A stretch of DNA of 64,000 nucleotides from Urophycis tenuis (GCA_036785325.1 JAXIVH010000081.1:694025-758024); one strand, 5' to 3'. Numbered from the stretch's first letter, positions 9,535 through 20,829 are shown. The notes: a model not told the origin generated them from the sequence alone. A program made the numbers and translations.

Positions 9535-11974
9535 GATCTGCAAGAAGCTGTCCGGTGATGGCAAGGGCACGGCAGAGTGGTGCACCAACGTGGCCAACGA
9601 GCAGGGGCAGATCCTCATGTCGGTCCTCACGTGCGAGGAGTCGCTGGACAAAATGAGGCCGATGGCTGAGGGACTCATGGCCAGGTATGAGAGGGCAGGA
9701 GAGGCACCGCCTTAACTTATGTACTTGGACCGTGGCTGCTGTCGTGTCCTGGGAGTGTCCTCAGTGGAGCAGCTGTTCAGTAGGTGGGTAGATGGAGGCA
9801 TGCTCATTCGACTGGACATCTTCCAGTGGATCCAGAGGTTTGATGCCGCCCTTAGGACCGACCACCACCCCAAGTACGCCCTCTTTAAGTCTGCGCTCTC
9901 TGCTGCTGTCTTCGCCTACAACAGGGACGACATGGCACTCCTCCTGCAGGCGATACGCGCTGGGCAACCGACAAAGTATGGTTCCCTGACTGACGCTGAG
10001 CTCATGGAAACGCATGTCACCAAGTACGACCTGAGCCACTACGTCAGGAGAATCACGGTCGGGGCCCAGGAGACGTTCATGCGAGTCCAGAGTGCCATCG
10101 ACATCCTGAAGGGTGCCGCCGGGATGGATGAGAACCAGGTCCATCTGTTCAAGGACGAGGCGGCTGTCGACCACGTGTGGGAGAACCAGCAGAAGCACCT
10201 GGAGTGCATCCAGGATCCACCGGGGCGGAACATGTATAACATCAAAAAGCATGTCACCCGCAACGGTGTCCGGCTCCCGTACTACACCACGGTCAGAGGG
10301 AGCAACAGTCTGGAGGGCTTCCACTCCTTCCTGCCCTACATGATCCCGGGCCCTCGCTGTGCCGCTGTACCGTTCCAGGTGTACCTGCTGGCCGGGATCG
10401 CTCGGTGGAACTCGGACAGGGAGTCGGCGAGTGTCAGAGGGCAAAAGGGGAGGAGACATATGACGTACCTGTCTCCTCTTGTTCATCGCCTGAATCAGCG
10501 GTGTCAGGAACTGTTTGGGGAGGTGGAGGAAGCCAACTACAGGCCTCCTGTTCCGGCTGGTGATGAGCGGATCGGACTCGAGTACCTCTTCGCTCAGTCT
10601 GCATTCAGCGCTCCTCATCACTACTCCCAGGCCCGGCAGACACTCCAGGAAACAGAGGATGAAGGAGATGACGCGGAGGACCCGGGGGATGTGGAGGTGG
10701 AGGAGGATCCAGATGCAGGCTACACCTCTGACAGTGAGGGTGACCCTCTAACTCCTCTGAGGAAGACCATCTCCCTCACTGACCAGGCTGTGGCTGCTGA
10801 CCTCGACCCCTGTGTGGAGGATGTGTGCGGACCGAGTCATCTGCCTGGGTACGAGCACGTGGAGGAGCTCAGCAAAGTTCTTGTGGACATTGCCTTGGAG
10901 GAGGGGAAGCTTGCCATCAGCAACTCCACGAGGCAGAAAGTCATCGCTGCCTGGAACAAGCTGGACCTCCACGATCGCAGCATCCAGCAGTTCGACTCCC
11001 TCTACTCTGCGCGCTGGGGAAACGCCCTCTTCAGCCGCACCAGTGGAGATCCAGCAGAATCTGCGTTGGTACAGAAGCTGAAGTTCAGCAAGCGGTACTC
11101 AGCTGCACATCTGCTGGACTCCAGGAAGAACAGGCTGATGTACTGCCTCATCAAACAGCTCTGGCTGCATCCCGACTGTGGAGGCAAGGGGCGAGGGTCA
11201 CCGCAGAAACAACAGGTGACCACGATGTATCAGCGGGCGCAGCAGAGAGTGACGGTGGATGACGCTGAGCTCAGCAAACTCGGCATTCCCATTTTGAAAA
11301 TCAACACAAAATGTGTGGCCGAGTTCATCCGCAGATAAGAGGCCTTGTCTGCCAGAAACGTCACAGATCAAGGGTTGGCCGTCCTCCGTCGCCACCAGAG
11401 CATTGCTGACGCAACGAGACCCCCAGCGCCAGAGTTGCCTGTGGAGAGACCTCACCCCAGCCGGCCTCAGGTGAAGTATGAGGTCACACCGTCTTTGGCA
11501 GGAACGAGGCACCTCAAAAGAAGGGTCCCCCGCCCCCTCCCCATTCTTCCGAGAGGGGCGTCGTCATCAGATGCCCAGTCCAGTCAGGTGGTGAAGCCTT
11601 CCTTGCTCGCCCTGTCCTTGTCCTCTGGGTCCACACCTCCCACATCGTCTGCTGTCCTGTCCACTACCTCCTCCACTACCTCATCTGCTGCCTTGACCAC
11701 GCAGGCTCCCATATCATCCTCTCTGTCTCTAGCGCGGTCGACGGTCTATAAGAGGAAAAAGGCAGAGCGTGAGGGGTCTGGACCTCGCCAGATAAAAATG
11801 TACATCTGTGCTCTCTGTGGCCAGCCTACACAAGGCCACAAAAAATACAAGAGGAAGACGTTCTGTGAAGCCTCCAAGTCCTCCCCTTCTAAGGAGTTTT
11901 CGGGGCAGAGATTTGAGACTTTCACTGACTTTCAGAAGGCGGTTGACAGCCTTTTGGGTCAGTCACAGGACTGA
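9535..11974 (+). pseudogene. Copy B terminal exon: putative DDE transposase core and CxxC tail
   Basis: After an attag acceptor one frame runs from ICKKLSGDGKGTAEWC to 11974, broken by TAA at 9714 and at 11336. The largest open piece, 9719-11338, is 539 codons. Candidate catalytic residues, counted from 9719, are Asp4 (MYLDRGCC), Asp33 (LIRLDIFQW) and Glu199 (GSNSLEGFHSFL); I recall the same three motifs in related fish proteins as YVDRDCC, RLDVWH and TLESFH. An acidic linker follows (DDAEDPGDVEVEEDPD). The last part is Ser/Thr/Pro-rich and ends with CALCGQPTQGHKKY, a possible zinc knuckle. RNase H-fold chemistry is inference. Antisense open frames here are shadows. Confidence 0.6.
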
Positions 11975-12265
11975 TCGAATTCCTCTTAATGTACATATTT
12001 TGTAAATTGTGTGTAAATATTTATTGTATTTTCTAATATTTTTTGCCTTTTTTATTCTATTTATAGTTCTCAATTGTTTATACAGTTCATTTAACTGTTT
12101 CACTGAATGTGTGTGTGTGTGTGTGAGTGGGGGGCTTTGTGAATCACCTCTTCATCCCGCTGTCCATACTGTTTCCGCTGTTCCGCTGGTTTTTCCTCAG
12201 TGCACTTAGGTCAGTAAAGAGACCTGATCTACACAAACAGTGTGTTGTGGTACTTCATGCATGTC

Positions 12266-12271
12266 AATAAA
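12266..12271 (+). promoter_or_regulatory. Polyadenylation signal candidate, copy B
   Basis: An AATAAA about 290 nt past the terminal-exon stop, in the context gtcaataaatgc. The same context is conserved in copy F at about 57903. Confidence 0.5.
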
Positions 12272-12939
12272 TGCAACATTAGATGTTTTTAGCTGATTTG
12301 TCAACAAGCCAATTTTACAACATATAATGGCATCCGGTTGTGCAGCACATTCGGAAATATAATAAGGCCTTTATTAAGGTCGAAATAAAAAATAGGTTTG
12401 TTATACAGTAATAACTCCTTTTTATTTCTCAACAAGCTATTTTTAGCAACACATAGTTGTGTCACCCCTTGACCGAGGTCAAAATAAAGGGGAAGATTAT
12501 GATAATATAGTAATAACACATTAAACTGATTCCAAGCAGGACCAAAACCAACACCATTACTCATGACTACACTAATGATGCCACTTTTCTCATACTCAAA
12601 TGTTTTATCACAGGGCAGCCTTTGGGTTATCCATGCAGAATTTGATGTTCAGCTTCCCCATTTATGGAATATTATGTATAAAAAAAAAAAAGGTTTTAAA
12701 AAGCTAAGAATATGTGTTTCCCATGACGCACCACAGGACACCTGACACAGCATTTGCCACTCTATTGACAGTCCCAGGAACCTATAAGAAACAAGGAAAA
12801 TGAGCTCCCGGAGTCCTCTACACATGTCCAATCAAATTCTAAGTTTGTCTTAGAGTCTAAATTACAGATTGCACGTCGTACGGTCCCACCGCCCACTTCA
12901 GAAGTCGGCCCCACCAACGTGCAACGACTGTAGACTTTA

Positions 12940-13158
12940 GACAACTGTAGACTTTAGACAATTCGGCCTTCTGATTGGCCCAAACTAACTTGAGCGCGTC
13001 AAAGTCTACAGTTGTCAGACAACTTTAGACAATTCGGCCTTCTGATTGGCCCAAACTAACGTGAGCGCGTCAAAGTCTACAGTTGTCAGACAACTTTAGA
13101 CAATTCGGCCTTCTGATTGGCCCAAACTAACGTGAGCGCGTCAAAGTCTAAAGTTGTC
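12940..13158 (+). repeat. Three tandem palindromic end units (71-bp period)
   Basis: Units lie at 12940-13016, 13018-13087 and 13089-13158. Each begins gacaact(t/g)tagac and ends gtcta(a/c)agttgtc; in unit 3 these 13-bp arms are perfect inverted repeats. All three carry the core attcggccttctgattggcc with caaactaac(g/t)tgagcgcgtc. The junction between copy B's 3' end and copy C's 5' end is made of these units. They are likely transposase-binding subterminal repeats. Confidence 0.85.
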
Positions 13159-13745
13159 TAACGCCCCTTACGCTCTGAGCGCTGCTTGCTGACAGTAACA
13201 TAACAGCCATCGAGAGCAGGTCGAGATCGGAGAAAAAGTTCAGTGTTTTTCAAATTTCTGGTGAGGGATGGTCAAAACATACTGAAATTGTACGTCTGTT
13301 AATGGAGAAATAAACTACTGCCAAGCCCAAGTACGCGCTTAACACGATCGCCGGTTTGCCGGCGTAACAAGCATTTAGGTGTTGATAGCATCCGTGTCTG
13401 TCAGTGCGATCTCAGACCAAGTAAATTGCTTTTATCTTTAATATTTTAAATCGCATTGGGGTGTTCTTTCCAACTGATATTGTACATGGCTGGTGATACT
13501 GGTGCCAAGGCACTGTGCTGTATTGTTTTCCTTTGATATTCAATGCACTTAGGTCAATAAAGAGACCTGATCTACACTAGAGTCTATATTGACAGTCCAA
13601 GGAAACGATAGGAAACAAGGAAAATGAGCTCCCGGAGCCCTCTTCACCTGTCCAATCACATTCTGAGTTAATCTTACAGTCTAAATTACAATTTGCACTT
13701 CGTATGGTCCCATCGCGTCGGCCCCACCAACGTGCAACGACTTTA
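13159..13745 (+). mobile_element. Copy C: short internal-deletion derivative
   Basis: The 5' 340 bp (to about 13490) match the family leader seen in reverse at 2300-2590. The sequence then jumps to the 3' region: 13494-13580 matches 57788-57875 of copy F, and 13600-13740 matches 12780-12900 and 59268-59384. It thus keeps both ends without coding sequence, as a MITE does. The 3' end touches another end unit at 13746. Confidence 0.75.
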
Positions 13746-13849
13746 GACTTTAGACAACTTTAGACAACATTAGACAATTCGGCCTTCTGATTGGCCCAAA
13801 CTAACGTGAGCGCGTCAAAAAGTCTAAAGTTGTCTAACGGCCCTTACGC
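13746..13849 (+). mobile_element. Copy D: end stub of the same family
   Basis: It contains gactttagac repeats, one end unit (core attcggccttctgattggcc, ending gtctaaagttgtc) and a few bases of leader (taacggcccttacg). It then breaks into U1-flank repeat sequence at about 13850. Confidence 0.65.
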
Positions 13850-14151
13850 AAATCAAATCCATAAAATGCTACCTAATTGATAAAGATGGTGTTTTTCCCT
13901 TTTGATTTTATTATGCAGAGTTGAGTTCACCCAAACTACAAGAATGTCACTGCTGGTAATGTTGAACGTTATCTAATTTGTAACAAACATGAAACCAAAC
14001 TATATTTCACATTATTATCTAAAATTGTAACATTAATTCCTAATGTATAAATTAAAACAAATATTTAGAGACAACAGATCAATCTTTGTCGTCAAATACC
14101 AGTCGCCCTATGCACATTTGTGTTGTTTGGATTTATTTTAAACATAGTTAT
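13850..14151. repeat. U1-array flank repeat
   Basis: The sequence downstream of a U1 unit, with 'aatccataaaatgctac', 'tgatttttattatgcag'-like and 'ctaatttgtaacaaaca' blocks shared with 15959-16156, 16673-17150 and 21785-22286. It leads directly into the U1 fragment at 14152. Confidence 0.7.
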
Positions 14152-14223
14152 CAGGGGAGAGCGCGAACGCAGTCCCCCACTACCAGAAATTATGCAGTCG
14201 AGATTCCCACATTTGGGGAGTTC
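14152..14223 (-). pseudogene. Truncated U1 snRNA (3' 72 nt)
   Basis: It matches the 3' part of U1, including the Sm site (aatttctgg on the minus strand) and the terminal stem-loop. It stops where copy E of the large transposon begins. The 5' part, including the splice-site-recognition sequence, is missing, so it cannot work as U1. Confidence 0.9.
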
Positions 14224-15958
14224 AATCGCGTCGGCCCCACCAACGTGCAACGACTGTAGACTTTAGACAATTCGGCCTTCTGATTGGCCCAAACTAATGT
14301 GAGCGCGTCAAAGTCTAAAGTTGTCTAACGCCCCTTACGCTCTGAGCGCTGCTTGCTGACAGTAACATAACAGCCATCGAGAGCAGGTCGGGATCGGAGA
14401 AATAGTTCAGCTATCGACTTCTAATACAACGTAAACACTGGCCGCGCCATTTATGTATATACGCTTTATACGCTATATATACGCTATATATATACGCTAC
14501 ATATATACGCTTTACTATATGGACGCATAAAGCTCCAAAATGCAAGCCGACCTACTTGAACTTGTGAAACTTAAAAGAGACGGTGGCAAATTGCAAGTTT
14601 GTGTACGGTTTTTACTTTTAAAAGCATTTCATTTATAACGTATCCCCTTTTCTATTTAATAATTGATCCCCTCTGAACTAATTTTCCCTTTTGTACTTGA
14701 ATGTCATGGCCAGTCTTGCGTAGCGACCCATACTGGTCAAGCCGGAATTTGCATCACGTATCCGTCACCACGACGGAGAAGTATGAGGGCTCGAGGTGTG
14801 TCCGTAGTTACGCAGACGGATGACGGATTACGCAGTCGGAGAAGTATAAACTAGGCTTTAGTCCAGGCAAAATAAGGCTTGACCCAAGACTAATTGCAAC
14901 AGAAATGATTTTTGATATACGTTCATGAAACCTTCCCTTATCACATGCTAAAAGTCTAGGAAAAGCTAGTCAGTGGAAATATGTGAAAATAAGAGTTGTG
15001 GTCACATATTATTTCCCAGCAAAAACAGACAAATCTCTATTTAGAATGTTGTGGGAAAAAACATTCTACAGAATATCTGATCCCATCTACTCAAACATGG
15101 AATTTAGAATCTTGCATTGTTAACAATCATTCTTTTATATCCACAAATTTCCTTTTGGGGCATGTATTGTACAGGGCTATTTATTGTACATGGGGTGGAG
15201 AAAGGTGGGGCATGTCTAAATATGTGTTTGATTAAATTTAGAGAGTACAGGCTTTTTTACAATATATAATTTAAGTGGTTTCATTAACTTTGCCTTGATA
15301 GCAGAAGCCAAAATGTATCGACTGTACACTTGACTTGCTTATACAATTCAGGTCTGTGCATTGTGCATGGTATAGAGTAAGATTGGATATGTCTCATTTG
15401 ATGTTATATGACATATCTTGAGTTCATATACTTTTAGAACATGCATAGTTTAGGGGGTTTAATTACATTGGTGGACCATGACCCATGCATAAACCGGTAT
15501 TGTGTATTTGTAAACCAAGTGTACATCGATACATTTTTGCCTCTACCATTAGGGGGAAGCTGATTTAACACATTAACCTATATATTTTCTATAAGTACAC
15601 AGGCTCCACATGTGTGATAATCACAGCTGAGACATGTCTCATGTTCCTCAATACCATGCACAACACAATGACCTGTGTTGTAGGCAAATGAACAGTCTAT
15701 ATTTTGGCCCCTACTGTTAAGAGAAAGGTAGTTAAACCACATAAAATCATGTTTTATGAGATATAAAACCTCTAGTTGTGATTTATCATATATTTACACA
15801 TGTCCAACCTTCTTCCATACCTTGCTCAATACATAGTCCTCTACTACATGTTGGTGAACCAATAGTATGGATGACATATTTTTTACCAGCACCATAAATG
15901 GCAAGCGAATTAATTAACCTAAACTCTCTAAAAGCATATCTTTTCTGAAATCCTATGT
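14224..15958 (+). mobile_element. Copy E: 5' non-coding part of the DUF6729-type transposon
   Basis: It starts with the end unit (14240-14330) and the leader start to about 14420. Next comes 14430-14860, which I do not find in the other copies and which holds a cryptic tatatacgct-type repeat (14455-14515). From 14861 to 15958 it matches copy F 48491-49612 and copy A in reverse. It breaks off before the coding region and joins U1-flank sequence at 15959. It has no coding capacity. Confidence 0.7.
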
Positions 15959-16156
15959 GTATATCTAATTTGTAACAAACACCAAGCTATATTTCATATT
16001 TTTTACACCCTTCTACATAAATATCTAAAATTGTAATACAATTTCCCAAATAATTACGAGTACTTTAATGAGCATAACATAGACCATTCTTGCAAATCCA
16101 AGATTAATCACCAATTGGTCATCTATATTACAGAGACTTTCTTTAGACATATATAT
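15959..16156. repeat. U1 downstream flank with 3' box
   Basis: U1-unit sequence shared with 22090-22286. On the minus strand a 3'-box-like gtctaaagaaagtct lies at 16134-16148, 8 nt past the U1 3' end. In vertebrate snRNA genes such a box directs 3'-end formation by the Integrator complex. Confidence 0.6.
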
Positions 16157-16320
16157 CAGGGGAGAGCGCGAACGCAGTCCCCCACTACCAGAAATTATGC
16201 AGTCGAGATTCCCACATTTGGGGAATTCGCAGGGGTCAGCACAACCGGAGTGCAATGGCTGAGCCTCGCCCTGGGTGAACCACCTTCATGATCATGGTAT
16301 CTCCCCTGCCAGGTAAGTAT
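16157..16320 (-). ncRNA. U1 snRNA, best candidate functional copy
   Basis: A full-length 164-nt U1, the same length as human U1. On the minus strand it starts atacttacctgg, the splice-donor-pairing end, and ends gctctcccctg. The Sm site is aatttctgg. Loop I, the U1-70K binding site, reads gatcatgaagg with a pyrimidine at position 33, as in the known consensus. Upstream are a PSE candidate and a ZNF143/Staf-like site at about -185, the usual enhancer distance. This copy has the most gene-like setting of the three. Expression cannot be judged from sequence. Confidence 0.9.
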
Positions 16321-16362
16321 GAGTTGTACATGGCTCACATGCTGGAGTGATTCTCCCACATA

Positions 16363-16383
16363 AGAGTCTACATCATGGTGCTC
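16363..16383 (-). promoter_or_regulatory. Candidate proximal sequence element for U1 (16157-16320)
   Basis: On the minus strand this reads as agcaccatgatgtagactc, centred about 53 nt upstream of +1, where vertebrate snRNA genes have the SNAPc-binding PSE. The 5' half resembles the CACC(N)T(R)A core. The equivalents are at 17357-17377 and 22493-22513. Confidence 0.45.
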
Positions 16384-16504
16384 ACAATTTAATGACTACA
16401 ACAACAACACATTGGCTAACAAACTACAATCAGCATTCTGATATTTAAATCCCAAAGAAACCATATTAATAAAGAATGAGCAATGTAAGAAATACAACGA
16501 TAAA

Positions 16505-16522
16505 GTTGTTTCCCATCATGCA
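16505..16522 (-). promoter_or_regulatory. ZNF143/Staf-like site in distal U1 promoter
   Basis: The plus strand reads gttgtttcccatcatgca, close to the Staf/SPH consensus (TCCCATRATGC core). It lies about 185 nt upstream of the U1 start, the typical distal element distance. The same motif is only 68 nt upstream in the copy at 22287-22450, because 117 nt are missing there. Confidence 0.5.
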
Positions 16523-16672
16523 CTGCTGCATCCTTCTTCTGGGACTTCCCGCAAATAAATGCCTTCAAGGCACATCACTGCCCTCTGCAGGACGATTGAG
16601 GAATTATGCAAGATGTCAAATGTGCACAACTAACAATCTTGCCCACAATAACTTGCATAAATCAAATCCATA

Positions 16673-17150
16673 AAATGCTACCTTATTGATAAAGATGGTG
16701 TGCTTGTTATTTGAGTGATTTATTATTATTATTTTTAATCGAATACATAAAATGCTTCTTTATTGTTAAAGATGGTGTGCTTTTTATTTGATTGATTTCT
16801 AATTGTAATTATTCACTTATATACCTCAGTGACTTTATTCAGCTACTTATTTTACTTGTTATGTTCTTGTTTTTACCTTTTAATTTTATTATGCAGAGGT
16901 GAGTTCAACCAAGCTGCAGAATTTCACTGCTGGCCATATTCTACGTTATCTAATTTGTAACAAACATGAAACATAACACCAAACTATATTTTATTTTTTC
17001 AAAACCTTTTACATAAATCTAAACAGTAACAATAAATCTCCCTTGATACATTCATGAAAGACCCCGTGAAAACACCAAGACAGAACTCTGAGCGATCATG
17101 ATGGCTCTCGAGCTATTTGGGGTTATAATATTTTCTTTAGACATAAATAT
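16673..17150. repeat. U1-array spacer between two U1 copies
   Basis: The spacer links the upstream flank of U1 at 16157 to the downstream flank of U1 at 17151; the two U1 copies start 994 bp apart. Contents are AT-rich with a repeated 'aaatgct(a/t)c(t)ttattg(a/t)taaagatggtgt' motif. A degenerate 3' box (gtctaaagaaaatat, minus strand, 17128-17142) precedes U1. Confidence 0.65.
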
Positions 17151-17314
17151 CAGGGGAGAGCGCGAACGCAGTCCCCCACTACCACAAATTATGCAGTCGA
17201 GATTCCCACATTTGGGGAATTCGCAGGGGTCAGCACAACCGGAGTGCAATGGCTGAGCCTCGCCCTGGGTGAACCACCTTCTTGATCATGGTATCTCCCC
17301 TGCCAGGTAAGTAT
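17151..17314 (-). ncRNA. U1 snRNA copy with loop-I variant
   Basis: A full-length 164-nt U1. The 5' end atacttacctgg is intact and the Sm site is aatttgtgg, as in human U1. Loop I reads gatcaagaagg: position 33 is A, where the consensus has a pyrimidine. The upstream region is shortened compared with 16157-16320 and its 3' box is degenerate. It may be a weak gene or a pseudogene. Confidence 0.85.
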
Positions 17315-17640
17315 GAGTTGTACATGGCTCACATGCTGGAGTGATTCTCCCACATGAGAGTCTACTTCATGGTGCTGCATTGTTGTTTCCCATCATGCAT
17401 TTCTGCATTCTTCTTCTGGGACTTCCCACCAATAAATTCATTCAAGGCAAATCACTGCCCTCTGCAGGACGATTGAGGAATTAGACATTGTGGCCAATCT
17501 CAAATGCCTTCAGCGCTGCTACAACCCAGCTCGTATTGAAAGTGGTAAAATAAAAGGATGTTAAGGTTTAAGATAAGATTATTTATTACTCAAGGGTTAC
17601 CCAAACCTCAAAGTTAAAACGAAGTTTACAAAGGGAAACA

Positions 17641-18180
17641 CAAAAGAAGGCAGACGGATGCTCCCGTTTGGACTATTGCATTTCTCCCCTCTTCGGCGTC
17701 CCTCACAAGTCCCTCCGTAAACTCCAACTGGTCCAAAACTCTGCCGCCCGCATCATCACAAAGACCCCCACATACCACCACATCACCCCTGTCCTCCAGG
17801 ACCTCCACTGGCTCCGTTACTCACAGCATTACTTACCAACTCCTGTTCACATTCATGGCCATCCACAACCTCGCCCCTCCCTACCTGTCCGACCTCCTGC
17901 ACACCACCATCCCCACTCGTTCCCTTTGATCCTCCTCCTCCATCCACCTCTCTGTGCCCCCTGCCCGCTTCAGCACAATGGGGGGCAGAGCCTTCAGTCG
18001 CTCTGCTCCACAGCTCTGGAACACCTTGCCACCTGACCTCCGGAACTGTGACACTCTCCCCGTTTTTAAATCACGCCTTAAAACCCACCTGTTCAGGACT
18101 GCTTACTCCCTCTAGCCTCCTTACTTCCTGTTATACTTGCCCTATATATATTTTTGATAAATTTGAGTATTATAATGAAA
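17641..18180 (+). mobile_element. L2-like LINE 3' fragment
   Basis: The translation shows LDYCISPLFGVPHKSLRKLQ and QNSAARIITKTP with YHHITPVLQDLHWL, the C-terminal region of L2/CR1-group reverse transcriptase proteins. Further on comes 'LWNTLPPDLRNCDTLPVFKS'-type coding in shifted frames. It is 5'-truncated with several frame breaks, and ends in AT-rich sequence before the hAT element. The related complete copy is at 51062-54697. Confidence 0.75.
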
Positions 18181-18199
18181 TGAATACTCAATGCATTAC

Positions 18200-20829
18200 A
18201 AACAGAAATCCTCATCCATCAAAGCTAACCTATCTACTTATCCACCCATCCATTCCTGCCACTGAACCAGTGGTTGTATCTTAAAACCAAAAGCTTCTCA
18301 AACCTCTGGTCAGAGAGCCTGTTCCTCAGTGGAGTCAAGACTAGCTTCCCCAGGCTAAAAAGTCTCTCCACTGGGGCACTGGATGGAGTGGCTGCATTAT
18401 GCTGGAGTGAATTTTTTTTAATCAGTGCAAATCCATTAAGATAATCTATCCCTTGTTCCCCCGATTTGAAATAATCTGCGACTTGACTTTCAGTAGTAGA
18501 AGAGGTGTCATCCTCTTCCTCAAAAGAAAAGAAGTCATCCTCTATGCCTATGGCAGAGTCTGTGTTGGTGGGATGGCATGTTGGTGGGATGGTACCTGCT
18601 TGCTGGTCTTGGTGCAGGGCAAGTTTCCGACACTCTGCTAGCAGACTTGCCTTGGCCTTGTCTTTCCTGTCTTGTGTTCGCAGCCAGCGTAGCTTGAACT
18701 TAGGCAGAGTCACAGCAGCCAAGACAGCATCCTCACTTTCCAGCACCTCTGAAAATTTTGTTTTGATTGCCTGAAATGAAATATAAGGAAGAAAAGTCCA
18801 TATTATAGTATATGTGTCTTAGAGAGAGAGAAAGGCAAAGAGAGAGAGGCAAAGACAGAGAAAATGCAGCTAACTACAGTAAGCATATATCATTTCATAC
18901 CTCATATCATAGAGTAAGTAGGCTATAGGCCCATCATAACTGTTAAGGCCAGGATAGAATATAATAGAGAGTAATACAATTGCATAATTGTGTAATTTGT
19001 TGAAGAATAAATTAAAGTTACTTACTGTGACAATTGCCTCTGGAAGGTCAATTAGGATGTGCAGGCCACTCTTCAGTTGCAGGGTCTTGAAAATCAACAT
19101 CTCCAGGGTGGGTAGGAGTGTGCCATGGTAACAATGATCTTCTCCTTGAAGAATGTCTAAGGCCACTGTAAGTGGCTTCATGACTGTGCAGTACTCCCGA
19201 ATGAACTGGTGTTCACGTTCTGTGACAGCTGTCAATCCGAACTTGGACGTGATGGCGTTCAGCTCAACCATAGGAATCCCACAAATACGAGCAAGAGCAT
19301 CATAAAATGAATTCCACCTTGTGGTGCATGGGACTAAAAGCTTCTTGGCAATAATGTCATGCGCAGTCTCGGCAGCCACAGTTGAACGACTGGCCTTGTT
19401 CGATAGCCCTGTGCATTTTGTGGTTGTGTTTCTGTACAGTGCTTTTGTTGCTGGTGTTGACAACAACCACTTGTCTATATCAGTGCATGACACAAGGTTC
19501 AGGGCATGTGATGCACATCTCATGTGTGGAGGCAAAGTGATCGCATCACCATCATCATCATCATCATCATCCACAGTGGTTTGCAAGGCCTCATTGACAT
19601 CCGTAAATGTCACCTCATTGTCATCCTCATCCTCCTCCTCCTGGTCGACTGGCTGGTATCTTTTAAATGCCTTCACAAAGTTTGAGCCGTTGTCAGTTAC
19701 TGTCGTGGTTATCTTGTGGTTGATGTCATAAGAGGAGTGGATTTGATCAAGCTCCGTTGCTATATTTTTGTGTGTATGGCGTCCCTTGAACCTCTTACAT
19801 GCCAGTGCTGCCTTACATCTCTCCATGTTCTGAGGATTTAGCCAATGTGTCGTTACGCCTAAATAGATTTTATTGCATGCAGTCCAGATGTCTGCTGTGG
19901 TGGACAGATATTCCAATCTCTCAAATGTTTGTTTGAGCTTGACATTCATCTCGGCATATTGGGCATCAATATAATTCGAGAACGTTTTCCTACATGGCAA
20001 GCTTACCCCTCCCCTCACCGGTATTTTCGCAACTAATGCTTTGAATGACCCAGACTCGACCGTCGATAATGGCAACATGTCCTCTACAACATACCTGGCT
20101 ACCAGTGTGTTTAGCTCGGTCTGTGTCACAGGTTTACCGTGTGCCTGGGCCGTAAAATCAAGCTTTTGCTGCTTGGCTGCTGTTCCACTGTCTCCTTCTT
20201 TTTCTCCTCAGGGAGCTTGGCCACTAATTTCATGGATGTATGTATAGTTGCAAGATGCTTCATTAAATTGGAATTACTCGAGAACGACGTGGACAGGTAC
20301 TTGACTTCAGGGCATAATGTGCATTTCACACGTACACTTGTCCCCTTAATTTCTTGGAGGGAAAAGTAATGGCTATATTTCCATTTAAAGAAAGCTGCTT
20401 TTGGACTACTTGGGCTCGCCATATCTTTCTAGTTGATTCACATTAACGTCTTTAGTCGACCTCTCGTAACCTACTGCTGCTCAACTTTGATGCGCACAGC
20501 TTAAGTAAGCAGACTAAGCACCCGCCTAACTTCCCCTCTGATTGGCTTACCATAGAATTTTACTCAACCCCAGCCAATCGTCATCACTTTTGCGGTTGTC
20601 TCGTGTTTCCGCCCTCACCAAGGACAAGGGAGGAACAAGATTTTCTCTGTCACTCGGCTCAGAGGTCCGATGCAAAACATCTGCATTCAATGTAGTAACA
20701 CGACAATTTTTTTAAAGTAAAGATAACGGCGTTATAATAATGAGATGAGTAATCAATTAGATTACTCGTTACTGAAAAAAGTACCGCCGTTACTAACGCC
20801 GGTACTTATAACGCCGTTATTCCCATCAC
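18200..20829 (-). mobile_element. hAT transposon (BED type), 5' end present, 3' end lost
   Basis: The right edge in window coordinates is the element's 5' end: the minus strand begins cagtgatgggaataacggcg, a hAT-style terminus with a TAACGCC-rich subterminal region (20730-20829). The transposase gene reads leftward. No matching terminus is found near 18200, where L2-like sequence begins, so the 3' end seems truncated. No 8-bp duplication can be checked. Confidence 0.7.
18234..20422 (-). pseudogene. hAT transposase with BED finger, one intron
   Basis: From an ATG at 20422 the protein starts MASPSSPKAAFFKWKYSHYF with a BED zinc finger (CTLC and HLATIH ligands). A frameshift near 20150 moves the frame to GKPVTQTELNTLVARYV. 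The catalytic core shows STTADIW (first Asp), TVTDNGSNF (second Asp), CASHALNLV and CTTRWNSFYDAL. A poly-Asp run comes from an ATC microsatellite (19548-19572). An intron of about 250 bp is supported by gtaagt at 19020 and tttcag at 18773, both read on the minus strand. The last exon has SSAPVERLFSLGKLVLTPLR, the hAT dimerisation region, and stops at 18234. Apart from the one shift, the frame is well kept, so it is fairly young. Confidence 0.8.

Larger units (their letters stand above)
5582..12939 (+). mobile_element. Copy B: DUF6729-type DNA transposon with most exons
   Basis: The left end (5600-5810) matches the family 5' end. At about 5811 it jumps to the exon corresponding to 50236 in copy F, so the leader and first exons are deleted. 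From there it runs through all later exons to 11974, then a 3' region (12000-12900) shared with copy F (57313-58880). The right end has the '...ggaaaatgagctcccgg...' block and then the tandem end units. Several lesions make it inactive: a stop at the exon before the Cys-rich module, a 1-bp shift near 9335, and stops at 9714 and 11336. Exact termini are unresolved because end units are shared with neighbouring copies. Confidence 0.75.

Noticed and set aside
9761..10621. 286-codon open frame on the minus strand
   Set aside because: It is the antisense of the copy B terminal exon; the same frame recurs opposite copy F (55554-56039). The sense strand has the conserved motifs.
12940..13158. CRISPR-like array of spaced repeats
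   Set aside because: The genome is eukaryotic, the units are contiguous and nearly identical throughout, and no variable spacers exist.
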